Shown: positions 23,901 through 34,785 of the stretch, in pieces | How the letters are laid out: each line of letters opens with the position of its first letter | How positions within the stretch are numbered: position 1 is the first letter of the stretch | Assembly: GCA_030760725.1 (NCBI GenBank) | Contig: JASWHV010000005.1 | Location: 27,847,241-27,911,240 of the forward strand | Length of the DNA: 64,000 bases | Direction of reading: 5' to 3' | DNA from: Neostapfia colusana | Taxonomy: Eukaryota > Streptophyta > Magnoliopsida > Poales > Poaceae | Position numbers and translations under genes: made by a program | Notes under the pieces: generated by a model | Told to the model about the DNA's origin: nothing | What the model saw: the letters and a program-made list of their open reading frames with translations, nothing else | Database searches by the model: none

Positions 23901-25439
23901 CCTAGGCTCTTGTATGGTTATGAACTTTACTCTTGTGCCACTAGGGTGAGTTAGTTCCACCGTTCTTGTTGAACAATGGATGATTCCTTTATGTTTGGTC
24001 AACCAATCCATATCCAAAATAATATCTATCCCTTGGGAATCTATCACTATGAGGTTGGCAGTAAATACTACCCCATTAATGTCTAGATTCACCTTGGGAC
24101 ACACTTTTCTTGTCCTTATTTCTCCCCCTGGAGAGTTTACTGCTAGCATATGGTTCATTTGTGTTGTTGCTAGGTCATGCTTCTTAACAAACCCTTGGGC
24201 AATGAACGAGTGGGTAGCACCAGAATTGAACAACAGGGTTGCTTTGTGTAAATTGGCAGGAAACTTACCAACTACCACGTCAGGTGCCTCTTGCGCTTCC
24301 TCCATGGTCATGTGGTTCACCCGTCCTCGCATCACATTCTGCTGTTGCGGCTGCACGGGCTTCTTCTTTGGGCACTTATGGGCGTAGTGCCCCACTTCAC
24401 CATAGTTGAAGCATTGCACCCCAACCTTAGGTGCCTGGCCTTTGTTGTCTTGGGGTTGGTTCTGTGGTCCTTGCACTGCTGGTCGACGTTGATATGTGGG
24501 ACGAGGCTGCTGTACAAACTGACGTTGTGGCTGTGCTGGTGCTGACGGAGGCCTGAAGTTTGGGTTGTACCCTCTCGGTGCTGAGTAGGGTACCGCAGCA
24601 CGGCTCGTCTGCCCTGCGGTTTGCTGCATCAGACGTGGGTGTGTGTTGCTACCCGAGGCTTGGTGTGACCATCCCGCCTTCCTCTTGTTTTCATTTTCCA
24701 AGGCCTTCAGCTTCCTCTCCAACACAAATGCTCTGTTCACCATCTTTTGGAAGCTTTCATACTCGTTGGAGGACATTGCACACTGCATTTCCGCTGTAAG
24801 TCCTTCCACAAAGCAGTCCTGTTTCTGCTCATCAGTCTCGATGTCCCGTGGTGCATAACGGGATAGTTGGGTGAATTTAGTGAGGTATTCCCTTACAGTC
24901 ATGTTTCCTTGCTGCAGCCCCAAGAACTCCTTTCTCTTGTTTTTGAGTTCACCCCTTGGTATGTAATGGTTGCGGAAACTACGCTTGAACTCTTCCCAAG
25001 TGATGTTCTCAGGGTCATCATGGGCGGCCACGTAAGCGGTCCACCAATCAGCAGCAGGTCCATGCAATTGGTGAGAGGCAAACAGCACCCTCTCATATCC
25101 TTGGCATTGTATGATCCTCATCTTGCTCTCAATGGTCTTTAGCCAATCATCTGCCTCCAGAGGTTCAGCAGCACTTGCAAAGTTTGGAGGTTGAGTCCCT
25201 AGAAACTCACTCAACCTTGGTTGGCGTGGTGCAGATTGTGGAGGTGGAGCTTGTTGCAAGTTGGCCACCACTTGAGTCAGACTCTGGATGAGCTGATTCT
25301 GATTTTCAAGTATTTGGTGGATGGGATCAACTCCTTCCCGAAGACCACCCCTGTCTTGCCCTCCAAAAAGATGAGGGTTGCCGGCCTCATCGTTGTTGTT
25401 GGCGGGGTGGGCACCACGACCCTTTCCTCTTCCGGCCAT
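20971..25439 (-). pseudogene. Element F gag-pol polyprotein, broken
   Basis: Starts MAGRGKGRGAHPANN at 25439 and ends ...FPELFS at 20971. Order: gag with the large retrotransposon gag domain (LNDWLKTIES-type region, here ADDWLKTIESKM), zinc knuckle, protease, RT (FIDD present near 23290), RNase H, integrase (HPQTDGQTERTNQ) and a group II-like chromodomain (RMCKVQWKHHSEEEATWERED). Breaks: TAG at 23250, TGA at 23028, a one-base loss near 22345, TGA at 22069 and 22034, TAG at 21442. Two catalytic or binding residues are also gone: the protease Asp is Asn (codon 24225-24227) and the second knuckle Cys is Tyr (codon 24402-24404). Element D keeps both residues. The first 730 codons, through most of the RT, are open. 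Confidence 0.95.
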
Positions 25440-25756
25440 CTATCCTAATCAACCAAATGCCAATTTAAAGCATTGTGTATTAACTTCACAATTTGCTTGT
25501 TTAAACTTTAAAATTTTGAGTCCTTATTATATTTATATTTTCTGAGGATTTCATGTCTTACGCGACATAAATGCACTCTTAATTCATAGGGGTTCGCACA
25601 CCAAAGCAAAACAACCTGAAGACGAGGTTGTGGACAAATGCCCATGGCTTCCACAACTCACGTCACACACCAAGCATTAACACACCATTAACTAAGGTAA
25701 CGACTCGACTACTCGACATCCTGCTAACTAAGGGAAAGGACTCTACACTACTCGTA
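25440..25756 (-). other. Spacer between ORF0 and gag (F), no gene seen
   Basis: About 320 bases, AT-rich, with no convincing frame or site. D has a related spacer at 46244-46480. Confidence 0.7.
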
Positions 25757-26527
25757 TCATTGAGCTGGCTCCTCGGGATCTTCCTCGTTATTGCGGCCGC
25801 CCACTGACTCCGCTTTGGGTGGGGAAGCTTCTGGTGGAGAAGTGCGGCGACGCCTGCTCGCCCGGTGATCTGGGGAGTCAGCAGTCCATGTGTCGTTCAC
25901 GGTGACACACAGTTCATTCCCATCTCCTCTTCCTCTCGCCCTCAAGCTGGCTCGAAGCAACGCCTCAGTCTCCTTCAGGGTGTCACGTACATCCTGAAGC
26001 TCCTGTTGACACTCCTGCAGTCGAGTGTTGAGCATAGCAGCATCCTCCAAACACAAGTCCATGTGCTCATCGGAAGTCCCCTGCTGCACTGGCGGGTACT
26101 TGTACTCCGTTGTACCACTCTCACGCTGGAGGACATACATGTACTCAGTCCTGTCCAGGTGGCGACGATAGATGTGACTCTGACAGGTGATTGCCTCCCA
26201 GGTGACATCCTTCTCCGCATCGACCTGTGTCGCTCGACAAGCTGGAGAGCGGTGGATCTTGAGCAGCTGATTTTCGTGAATAATCCTCATTTATGAACTC
26301 CACTCTTCCCGCATCTCACGGATGGTTTGGGTGGAGCTGTAGTTTATAATTAGCTTGCCTGTATTGCCGGCGGCGTGGAGCATACGTCGAAGACGGCGCA
26401 ACAAGCCTCCTACTGCCAACCCGTAGGAGAGGTACGTCACCGGACGGTTCTCCTCTCTCAGGGAAAGGGCAACTACGGGAACTCTCCCTCCAGTGGACTT
26501 GCGGGCGGTGCGGATCATGCGAACCAT
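25757..26527 (-). pseudogene. ORF0 of element F: extra protein with a histone H3-like tail, one stop
   Basis: A sense-strand frame of about 256 codons between the primer site and gag, start ATG at 26527, end TGA at 25757. It is open except for one TAA at 26291; D has a sense codon there, so F is broken once. Seen: residues 2-17 read VRMIRTARKSTGGRVP, which matches the histone H3 N-terminus in register after Met removal (Arg2, Thr6 to Gly13, Pro16). The middle has a compact Arg/Leu-rich stretch (GLLRRLRRMLHAAG), then a segment with heptad-like spacing (LEDAAMLNTRLQECQQELQD, about residues 155-195) that should form a coiled coil, then a basic, Ser/Pro-rich and acidic tail. It shares roughly nine residues in ten with D over the first 175 codons. 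Extra frames upstream of gag are known in some plant Gypsy elements. I do not recognise this one; its function is unknown. Confidence 0.85.
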
Positions 26528-26729
26528 CTAAAGCATAAAGCTTTTAAACTTAAGTTAGATAAGATTTTAAACAGAAATCCTATTTTGAATAAAAGTTGGG
26601 TAAGATGAATAAAGTGACCCCATTAAATAACACTTTTCAACCCACACCTTTGTAAAATAGTTTTTAAGAAAATAGGGTCCTTAAATACGTCCATTTCTAC
26701 CTAGGTCCACGTTCCTACGGGCAACCTTG
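26528..26729 (-). other. Short leader between primer site and ORF0 (F)
   Basis: About 200 bases, AT-rich with a GTTAATAA-like composition. The matching stretch in D is 47333-47532. No feature beyond the primer site was found. Confidence 0.6.
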
Positions 26730-26741
26730 GCTCTGATACCA
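26730..26741 (-). other. Primer binding site, element F
   Basis: TGGTATCAGAGC on the minus strand, four bases after the 5' LTR. Complementary to the 3' end of initiator tRNA-Met. Confidence 0.93.
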
Positions 26742-26745
26742 CTTC

Positions 26746-29700
26746 TGTCACACCCGGTTTCTCCGAAGAGCAACCAAGTGAATATCACATGTATGCCAGG
26801 ATCATTTTCTCATACATGTGATGACAAATAGTGAAGCATCATTTATTACAAGCCAGGTGTCGAATATGAATATGTCTTACAAAGCATACGTCTCGATAGA
26901 CAATAATAAATTCATAACATGTAAATAAAGTAGCAGCGGAATATTATTCTTGTGGGCTCCGTCACAGGCGTTGCCCAGGGGACTCCATGAACCTAGAATC
27001 CTTCTTCGGGTCCGAAGTCTTGATCATTAAACACCACATCATCCTCTTGACCTGAGCAGCAATTTAAACCAACAAATATGCAAGTTTGAGTATCGTGGGT
27101 ACTCAGCAAGTGTGGGAAAGTTATGTCATGCATTGCTAGAACAAGGAGAGGTTGAACTCATGGTTAAAGCACTACGCAGTTAATACCTATCACCTTAGCT
27201 TATTAAGCACCTACATTGCTACATAGGAGAAATGATCCCAATCTCCCAACCAATCATCAAAATCGAGTAACCATATCATCATTTCCAATGTTAAGCTCCC
27301 TGCTTAACATCCACAGCTTCTAAAGTCCTCATTCCTCTAATCATGAATAAGTCCAAGCCGCTCTTGACCGTGAGCACGGCTGTCATGACAGTTTTGACTC
27401 TTCAGAGTTTGCACCACTGTACCCACATGTAGTGATTTTATCCCCCGTTGCCGGGTGGACTAAAAGAACCTCCATTATGCCAGTGGCCACGAACCACATT
27501 CACACTTCCCAGGTGTGTAGCCAGGAGATCACTACGAAGCCTTTACAAAGGGATTCCCGACGAGCGTGGGCCCACTGAGGTTTCACCCCTAACACCATAC
27601 AAGAGGCTCCAACCCCGCTGCAGTGGCCCCCTCTTGAGCCTTGCGGTTCATATGGTAGTCCAGCTGACACCTACTCCCCGCACCATCCAACACACCCATA
27701 CTACGCCGGGGATACACATAATTAATTGGCCAAGCTGCCCCATCTAAGCATGTGGTTGGCACGGTAAAGCCAGGTTACATGCTCCATGAACCGGTCCTTA
27801 GGATCCAGGCAAGTACTAAACACAGACCCGAGTCTCGTGCACCCAGCACCAACCAAATCATCCAACTTGGCTCGATCCCTACCTCTACATAACTCATAAT
27901 ATCTCATTCAAGAGTATGGTAAATAAACTGACGATCTCATATCCCAATTATCACCTTCTAAGCATGGCTGAGAACAAGTAATATGAGTGAATGACATAAT
28001 AAAATAAATCCCAACCCAAGCTACAAGGAAACAAGATAATGCAATTCTAGGGAAACATCCTAGCATGGGTTTCATATTTCAATTGACAATGCGAATAACT
28101 CTATTTACTCATCCTAGCATAGGATCAAAGTGGTCAAGGACACTTGCCTTTATCTTGCTGCTCTGGGAATGGAAAGTCTTGGTCTTGGAAGGGGAGAACT
28201 TGCTCTGGGGCAGGTTCTATTCATTCCAATACACATAGCAAAAGCAAACAACAATCCATAAGACATAGTTCACACTTTCACTTCATACAAACCACACATA
28301 CATACCTATGAAAGTCATTCACATTTCTAAGTGTTGTGTTTACTCTAGCTGTGTTGATTTTTAGCCTACATGCACTTTTAAACATATGTATATGATTTCT
28401 AACTTTTGTATTCAGATTTTTATTTGCACACTATATATATATATGAATTTCAATTCTAAACAAATTCTTTATATTCTATTAACACACTCCAAGTTTGCAT
28501 GGAAGGTAATTTCCTATTCCAAGTGGGTTTTTTAAATCTTCTACCAAATCCCAAACTAAAGTCTTTCGATTTGGAGACTTCATTTATCATTTTCTAATTA
28601 CGCATACCTATTTTTCCTTTATTTTCCAGATTTATTTTCTATGCCTAAAAATGAGTTTTAAATATTAAATAGTAGGGCATAACATCTAAACAGAATAGGT
28701 TCTGATCTAATATATTAAATAATATGTTTTTGAACTTCTCCTCTGATGTGAACTAATTTAAATTTATTTTACCCATTTTCAGAATTATTTATCAACCTAA
28801 AAATGTGTTCCTAGAACTAATAAATATGAACAACACCCAAAAAGATTTCATTTCAGTCTAAAATTTAATTTTAGTTCATTCTAAAGTTTTCCAAGTGTTA
28901 GTAGAGTTTAAACTTGAATTAGCACATGGGTTTGTCTTTCCTTTTAAATTTAAATCCTAGTCGCACATTCAAATTTCTAAACTTAATACCATATAGGGTC
29001 AAAAAGGTAAGTTCATCCTACTATAGGATCTAATTTATTATTTTACAAATTTACAGGGGTCTAACTATGCATAACAGAGGGGTTTTGCTAATTTTTATTA
29101 AGTCCAGGGGCTAAAACTGATTTTTAATTGAATTTACATGAATTTCTGAAGTTCCAGGGGCTAGATCAGAAGTTTCCGGGGCTAGCTCGTATTTTCCGAG
29201 ATCCCCAGGGGGTAGCGCGTAAGAATCCCGGCCTTTATAATGCGGGGCCGACGTGGACCGTCCGATTTAAAACAGACGGCTGAGATTATAACGCCGAACC
29301 GGTACGCGGGGGTTTTATGCCTACCGTGCGATTTAAAATAGACGGCGCACAAGCGGCCACGTCGGCCTTGCCGGAGCCAGCCCGCGCTGCCCGGCGGCAC
29401 GCAGCGGCGGAAGGCGGCGATCTCGCCGGAAAACTTCGGATCTTCGTCTATTCCTCCTAAAACTGGGATTTCATGGCATAGATTGGTAGAGGGGAGGTTA
29501 GGGATCTCACCTCGGGGTTTTTCTTGAGCTCGGAGGCCCTGGAAGGCGGTCGGCGATGATGTCCGAGATGGAATAGCGGCGATGCTCGTCGGAGCTGTGT
29601 CTAGGGCGCAATCTACCGAGTTTTCTGCACCTGCTTGATTCCCCGGAGGCGGTGGCACAAGATCGGCGCGTTAGATCAGAAATCCCGAGCAAAGATCGAG

Positions 29701-30187
29701 AGAAAACGGCCGGAGAAGCTCGGGTTCTCACCGGGAGGAAAAACAGGCGATCAGGATGAAAAAACGGGAGATGTCGGCGCTTATATAGATGAGGGAGGGC
29801 GGCGTTCGGTTGGGATCGAGCTGGAGTCGTCCAGAACCGAAATTCAGCTGGGGAAACGCGGGTTTCCGGGGTGGTTTGGATTCGCCGTGGGGAGGAGTCC
29901 CGGCGGTTGGCGCGATCGCACGAGGAAGAAGATGACCGCGGGCCCCACGTGTCAGTGAGAAAGAGAGGGGAGCGCGCGGCTGCGGGCTGGCGCGGGAAAA
30001 GGTGGGCCGGCTGGTGGGTTTCGGCCCACTGGTCGGGGTTTTCTGTTTTTCTTTTTTTTTCTTTTTCGATTTCTTTTCTGGTTTTGATTTGAATTTGAAT
30101 TCCAAATTGAATTTGAATTTCTGCACCACATGCAATACGTCCAAAGAAATTTAAATTCCCCTCTTAACAGGATTTTGGGGTGTTACA
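26746..30187 (-). repeat. Element F 5' LTR (3442 bp)
   Basis: Same ends and contents as 17477-20926. The hairpin at 27087-27105 has one arm mutated (TATC for TACC), the palindrome triplet is at 27369-27408 (last one CTCTTCAGAG), and the TATA box CTATATAA is at 29781-29788, in good context. This copy would drive transcription of ORF0 and gag-pol. Confidence 0.96.
29781..29788 (-). promoter_or_regulatory. TATA box of the F 5' LTR
   Basis: CTATATAA on the minus strand followed by GCGCCGACATC, a typical plant TATA context. It is the best promoter candidate in the window. Confidence 0.6.
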
Positions 30188-30192
30188 ATGCT
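30188..30192. repeat. Target site duplication of F (right)
   Basis: ATGCT, matching 17472-17476. Removing F plus one copy restores continuity of the B pol frame. Confidence 0.95.
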
Positions 30193-30904
30193 TATGTCCA
30201 CTGAAATGCTTTTCCCTTCATTAGCAATTCAGTCATAGGCTTCGCTATCTTGGAGAAATCCTTGATGAACCGGCGGTAGTATCCAGTTATCCCAAGGAAA
30301 CTCCGAATATCCCTCACGTTCTGCGGTTGGTTCCACTTCAGAACATCTCCCACTTTCCGCGATCAACCGATACTCCTTCCTCGGAGATGATGTGGCCTAG
30401 GAACGATATCTCCTTTAGCCAAAATTGACATTTGCTGAACTTGGCATACAATTGATGCTCTCGCAGTTTCTGCAATGTCAATCTCAAATGTTCTTCATGT
30501 TCTTCATCGCTTTTTGAATACAGCATGATATCATCGATGAAAACCACGACGAACTTGTCCAAGTACTCCATGAATACATTATTCATGAGGTACATGAAAT
30601 ATGCGGGTGCATTCGTTAACCCAAAAGACATCACGGTATATTCGTACGAACCGTACCGTGTTTGAAAGGCAGTATTAGTTATGTCGGAGGGCTTAATCTT
30701 AAGCTGGAAATATCCTGACCAAAAATCAATCTTGGAGAAGACTCGGGCACCTTTCATTTGGTCGAACAGGTCCTCTATACGGGGCAGTTGGTATTTATTC
30801 TTGATCATCACCTCGTTGAGAGACCTATAATCCACACACATCCTTTGGGTCCCATCCTTCTTGTCTACAAAGAGCACGGGGCTCACCACGGTTACGAGCT
30901 TGGG
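30193..30904 (-). pseudogene. Element B pol, reverse transcriptase part
   Basis: Minus strand from 30904: the RT reads PVLFVDKKDGTQRMCVDYRS, then the FSKIDFWSGY region, SFGLTNAPAYFMYLMN and VVFIDDIMLYSKSDEEH, so the FIDD motif is intact. A one-base loss near 30358 shifts the frame; a stop TAA lies at 30192-30194 next to element F. At the upstream edge the codons for the usual SSPWGAP stretch are garbled by a base loss and a stop. Upstream continuation is cut by the C LTR at 30905. It joins 17476 downwards. Confidence 0.88.
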
Positions 30905-31279
30905 TGTGACGCCCTCAATTCTGTGGAAAACCACGAAACCGAGAACTAATGCATATGTGTGCCCAGGATGTTCATCACACATACACATATGTTCCACAAA
31001 CTGAATTCAGAATATATATAACCACGAATAACAAAGTCTATTACAATTTCTCATGAGTCTTGAACTCATGCTCACAGCGGAAGTCTTTATTTCTATGCAG
31101 CGGAAGTCTTTATTCTAATGCGGAAGCAATTTAACTAATGTGGAAGCAATTCTAGGCAGCAATGGCTCCATCTCTACTCCATTCCCACAGGCAAGGTCGA
31201 GAACAGATCACACGCCTAATGCTCCACTTGATCTTCATAATAATCTTCTCCTGCTGCTGATGATGAAATAATGCAAGTT

Positions 31280-31299
31280 TGAGTACAATGATGTACTCA
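31280..31299 (-). other. TGAG...CTCA hairpin near LTR 3' end (C)
   Basis: TGAGTACA pairs with TGTACTCA across a 4-base loop. D and F have TGAGTACC/GGTACTCA here, so one pair has changed on both sides. Confidence 0.6.
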
Positions 31300-34200
31300 G
31301 CAAGTGCAGGAAAATATGATATGTAGCTCATAACAAGGTAGGTATAAAAAGGCTTATTGCAGAAACCAAAGTTATTTATCAAAACCATGATAAAACAGTA
31401 ACTCAACTTTAAGTGAATGTAATCCCAACTTACATTCAAATACCAATCATACCTTCATTATGCTCATTACCTTCCATGTCGCAACCAATCAACCTCATTC
31501 TTGCTCACGAATACCTCCTCGTATTCGCTACCATCTCATGAATACCTCCTCGTATTCTCAGGAATGTAAGGGCCTCAGTTTTTGGCACACATTTGAAGTG
31601 TTCATCACCACACCACACACCTCATTTGAGGAAAGAGGATGAACACAATTGAAGAGCAAGTAACCACCATCAACATGCTCATTAGAGAACAAACTCACAT
31701 ATTGCAAAAGTGGTATTTCCCACATGTGATATAGGTGGGCTGGACATATGAAAACTCCTACACATTGCTAAGGATGTCCATGCCAAGTTTCACCCAAATT
31801 CAAAACCTTTTTGAGGTCATTTTGGGTATAGCTAGAAAGAGGGCAGTTTGAAACCACATTCAAATTCAACTGTTTTATCCCATAAATTTAAAAGTGGGAC
31901 GCATATTCTTACTCAGCACATTTTTGTGAGCTCACAAACCAATTTTCACTCCATTTGGAGTTGATCTTGACATGAGCTAAGTGGGACAAATTCAAACTTA
32001 TTTGAATTCAAAACTGAACTTGTGCTGAAATTCATTCAAACCAAACCCAATTTGAATTCTATTCAATTCAAATGGCTCATGGGTGAATAATTTGAATCAC
32101 TTGGGGTATTTTGGGGCTCACAGTTTACAACAGTGGTTAGGAGTAAATTTCAGAGGTTAAAACTGGAAGTGGGACCCACTTGTCAGCCACTACTCCAACC
32201 CAAACCGACTGAAAACCCAGCTCGGGTTCTTGCGCCGGACTGAGCAGCCGCCATGGCGAAGAGGCGACCGGGACACCACCTGCTTGCCGCCCCGACGTGC
32301 TGAACCGCCTCACAGCCCCCTTATCTACGCCACCGCCCTGATCGGAGCGATCACCGCCCAATCTGCTGCCTCCTTGCATCAGAACCGCGCCATCGCTGCC
32401 GATCACTCGGAGCTGATCAGAGAAGCTTGATCACCGCCTCTCCGTCCCCTCCAGGGCCACGGCAAGGTACTAGAGACCTTCATCCGTCCTCCCCGCTGCT
32501 AGAATTCAGTTGTGACCGATTGAAATCGGTTATGCCGAAAGATCAATTCGGTGACTTAGAACCGCCGCACCTCGGGCTTCTGTGGACAGCCCAACCGGGG
32601 CGTTGTCACGCCCGAGCCAAGGCACCCTTGGACGCGCTAGTGACCGGTGCTGCTCACCCCCGAGCCACAGCCCGAGTGATTGCTCACCGGCGGCGAATCT
32701 CCAGTTTTCCCCTTTCTGTGTGCAGCACGACCTTCGGGTGCGATTCCGTCGAATTCGTGCTCCAGAAAGGATTAGAGGGCCGCAATCCGCTCTCACACAA
32801 ACTAGACACGGTAACACACAAGTTGCCTTCACAACCCTTGGCCGGAGAACCTCTGTACCCGGCGTAATTCGAGGTTTACTAACGGCGGAACAAAAGGGAG
32901 GCATTGGACGCCCGGTGAGGACCTACTTCGGGCCTTCCCGAGCTGCCTCATGCTCATGTCGACCTTCCCTGAGGTCCACTGATGCTTCCCGACCGGTTCC
33001 TTGAGTAGTTGGGGTGCTAGGGAAGTCAGCCGACATGGCTGAAGTCTTTCCGAGGTGGCGGCTCGTCGCCGACCATGCACCGGCCATTGTCATAAGTAGC
33101 TGACCCCAGAATCCTGTTCCCCGAGCGAAAGTAGGCAGGGGCGGCCAAAATCGTGAAGTTTGGAGCTGTACAGAAGCCGGCGGCGAGCTCTCCGGCGAGG
33201 TCCCTCGGCGGTGGAGCGCGGGCGTCGCGAGGTTGATGAAAGGGGTGAACCCCAGCTGTCAGCGGCCGATATTTTGATTCGGGATCAGGCTGCGGCCGGG
33301 ATCGGGTGTGCTGGCGCGCAAAATCCTTGTGGGCCGCGGTGTGCTGTCGCCTCAGTGTGCGACGCCTGTCCCCGGGGCCCACGCGCGAGTTTAAACTTTT
33401 CCCCGATTTTCAGATTTCCTTCAAACTTCAAATCCTCATAACTTTGGCTAGAAAGCTCCAAATCGAGTGAACCAAATTTTGCTGGATTCAGCTCTCTGAG
33501 TACTTTCCAGCAAAACAAGTTTCACTTCATGAAATTCCTTATTTGTCCAGAATTAATTCCTCAAAGTTTAAACTGGTTGGAATTTTAACTGGAGAATCCT
33601 TTGGAGGAAAATCCTGAAATTTGCTGGGATGTTCACCAAAATATCCCTGAACTACCATAAAAATTTCAGACCCATTGGAACTCATTTAATCCACCTAATG
33701 GTGTGATTAGTGAAACTGTTCCAGAGAAAATAGAAAATGTTCAGAAACATTTTCAGAATTTTCTCTGAAATTGTATAGCTCCTATCTTTAGCTAGGAACC
33801 TTCAAATTAAGTGAGACCAACTCCATTAGAACCCTCTGAAAATCTAGTTTTCAGAAAGTCATAGTTTTTTTCATGAAAATCCTTAGAGCACCCTAAGAGT
33901 TCCAATTAAGGTCAAGGACATAATTAATTGTGGAGGGCTCAAATGAGCTTTGTTGCAACTAAAACTTGACCAAGTCTCTGTTTAGGTTGTAACCAAGCCA
34001 CAGTAAAAGTTTCACAGTCATTGAGTCTGTCTAGTGAGACTTATAAGCTTCATAAGTTCGAACTTAATACAAATGCATTCAAATTAATACATGTACCTCT
34101 CTTATCATGTAGTCGCTAAGGTCGAGGAGGAACCCGAAGTCCTAGACTTCGTTACTCCGGAGGAACAGCTAGCCTACGACCAAGAGCAGCAAGGCAAGCT

Positions 34201-34785
34201 CCGGTTTGCATTAACCATTTTAAAAATTTTATTTTTTTAGCACTTATTTGAGTATTATTATTCTTTGCATTAGAGTCTTGTTTGGAAACCCAATTGCATA
34301 GCCAAGAAAACCATGGGTTGGGTTTAGGATGGAAAACCCCGTTAGCTACTGCAATGCTAAGATAGAGTAGGATTCGGTACAAGTCGAGTAGTTGCAACTA
34401 CTCGCGAGCATAGGCTAGAGGCACTCGACTCGGGTAGAGATAGCACATGACATACATGGCAAGAAAAATGAGACCGAGCGAAGAGTAAGGGCAGCAGGAC
34501 TTTGGGGCCTGTGTGCTGTAGCTCCACTTGCGTCGATTGAGGACCGAGCCATGTGCGGGCCTGTTGAACAAGCTAGAACAGTACCGAAGAGCTACCGGCT
34601 ATATGGGAACCGGGAAACTGATGTAACTCGGGTAGCTGGGTGTTGAGGCATAGCTGGTCGTTCAGAGGGTAGGTTGAGAGCTCGAGGTGTAAATCGGCTG
34701 GCGGCACTGAGATGCGCGTGCAGAGACCTCTTGCTCGGGACGGTTGGACCGGTTCAACATTTGGCTAACGGGTGAAAGGTAGTCG

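Larger units (their letters stand above)
17477..30187 (-). mobile_element. Element F: complete chromovirus with ORF0
   Basis: A complete minus-strand element of 12,711 bp, flanked by the 5-base duplication ATGCT (17472-17476 and 30188-30192). LTRs are 3450 and 3442 bp, both TGTAACACC...GGTGTGACA on the minus strand. The 5819-bp interior has a primer site, ORF0, gag-pol and a purine tract. Element D is the same family with an interior of exactly the same length. Over the first 175 bases the two LTRs differ at about five positions by eye, so F is fairly young. Confidence 0.97.
13795..30904 (-). mobile_element. Element B: old chromovirus, interrupted by A, F and C
   Basis: A minus-strand Ty3/Gypsy element seen in pieces. 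Left to right: most of a 3' LTR (13795-15462, its outer part cut off by element A), polypurine tract, integrase to RNase H (15463-17476), element F (17477-30187), then the RT region (30193-30904). The coding sequence joins cleanly across F at the ATGCT duplication, inside the spacer before RNase H. At 30904 the RT is cut by the 3' LTR of element C, a member of the same family. Gag, protease and the 5' LTR must lie beyond the window, past C. Confidence 0.85.

Noticed and set aside
25757..26290. The 177-codon frame as an independent gene in F
   Set aside because: It is the downstream part of ORF0 after the stop at 26291; D is open through this point in the same frame.
26730..26741. A tRNA-Met fragment or gene
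   Set aside because: Only the 12-base 3' complement is present, directly beside the LTR. It is a primer binding site.
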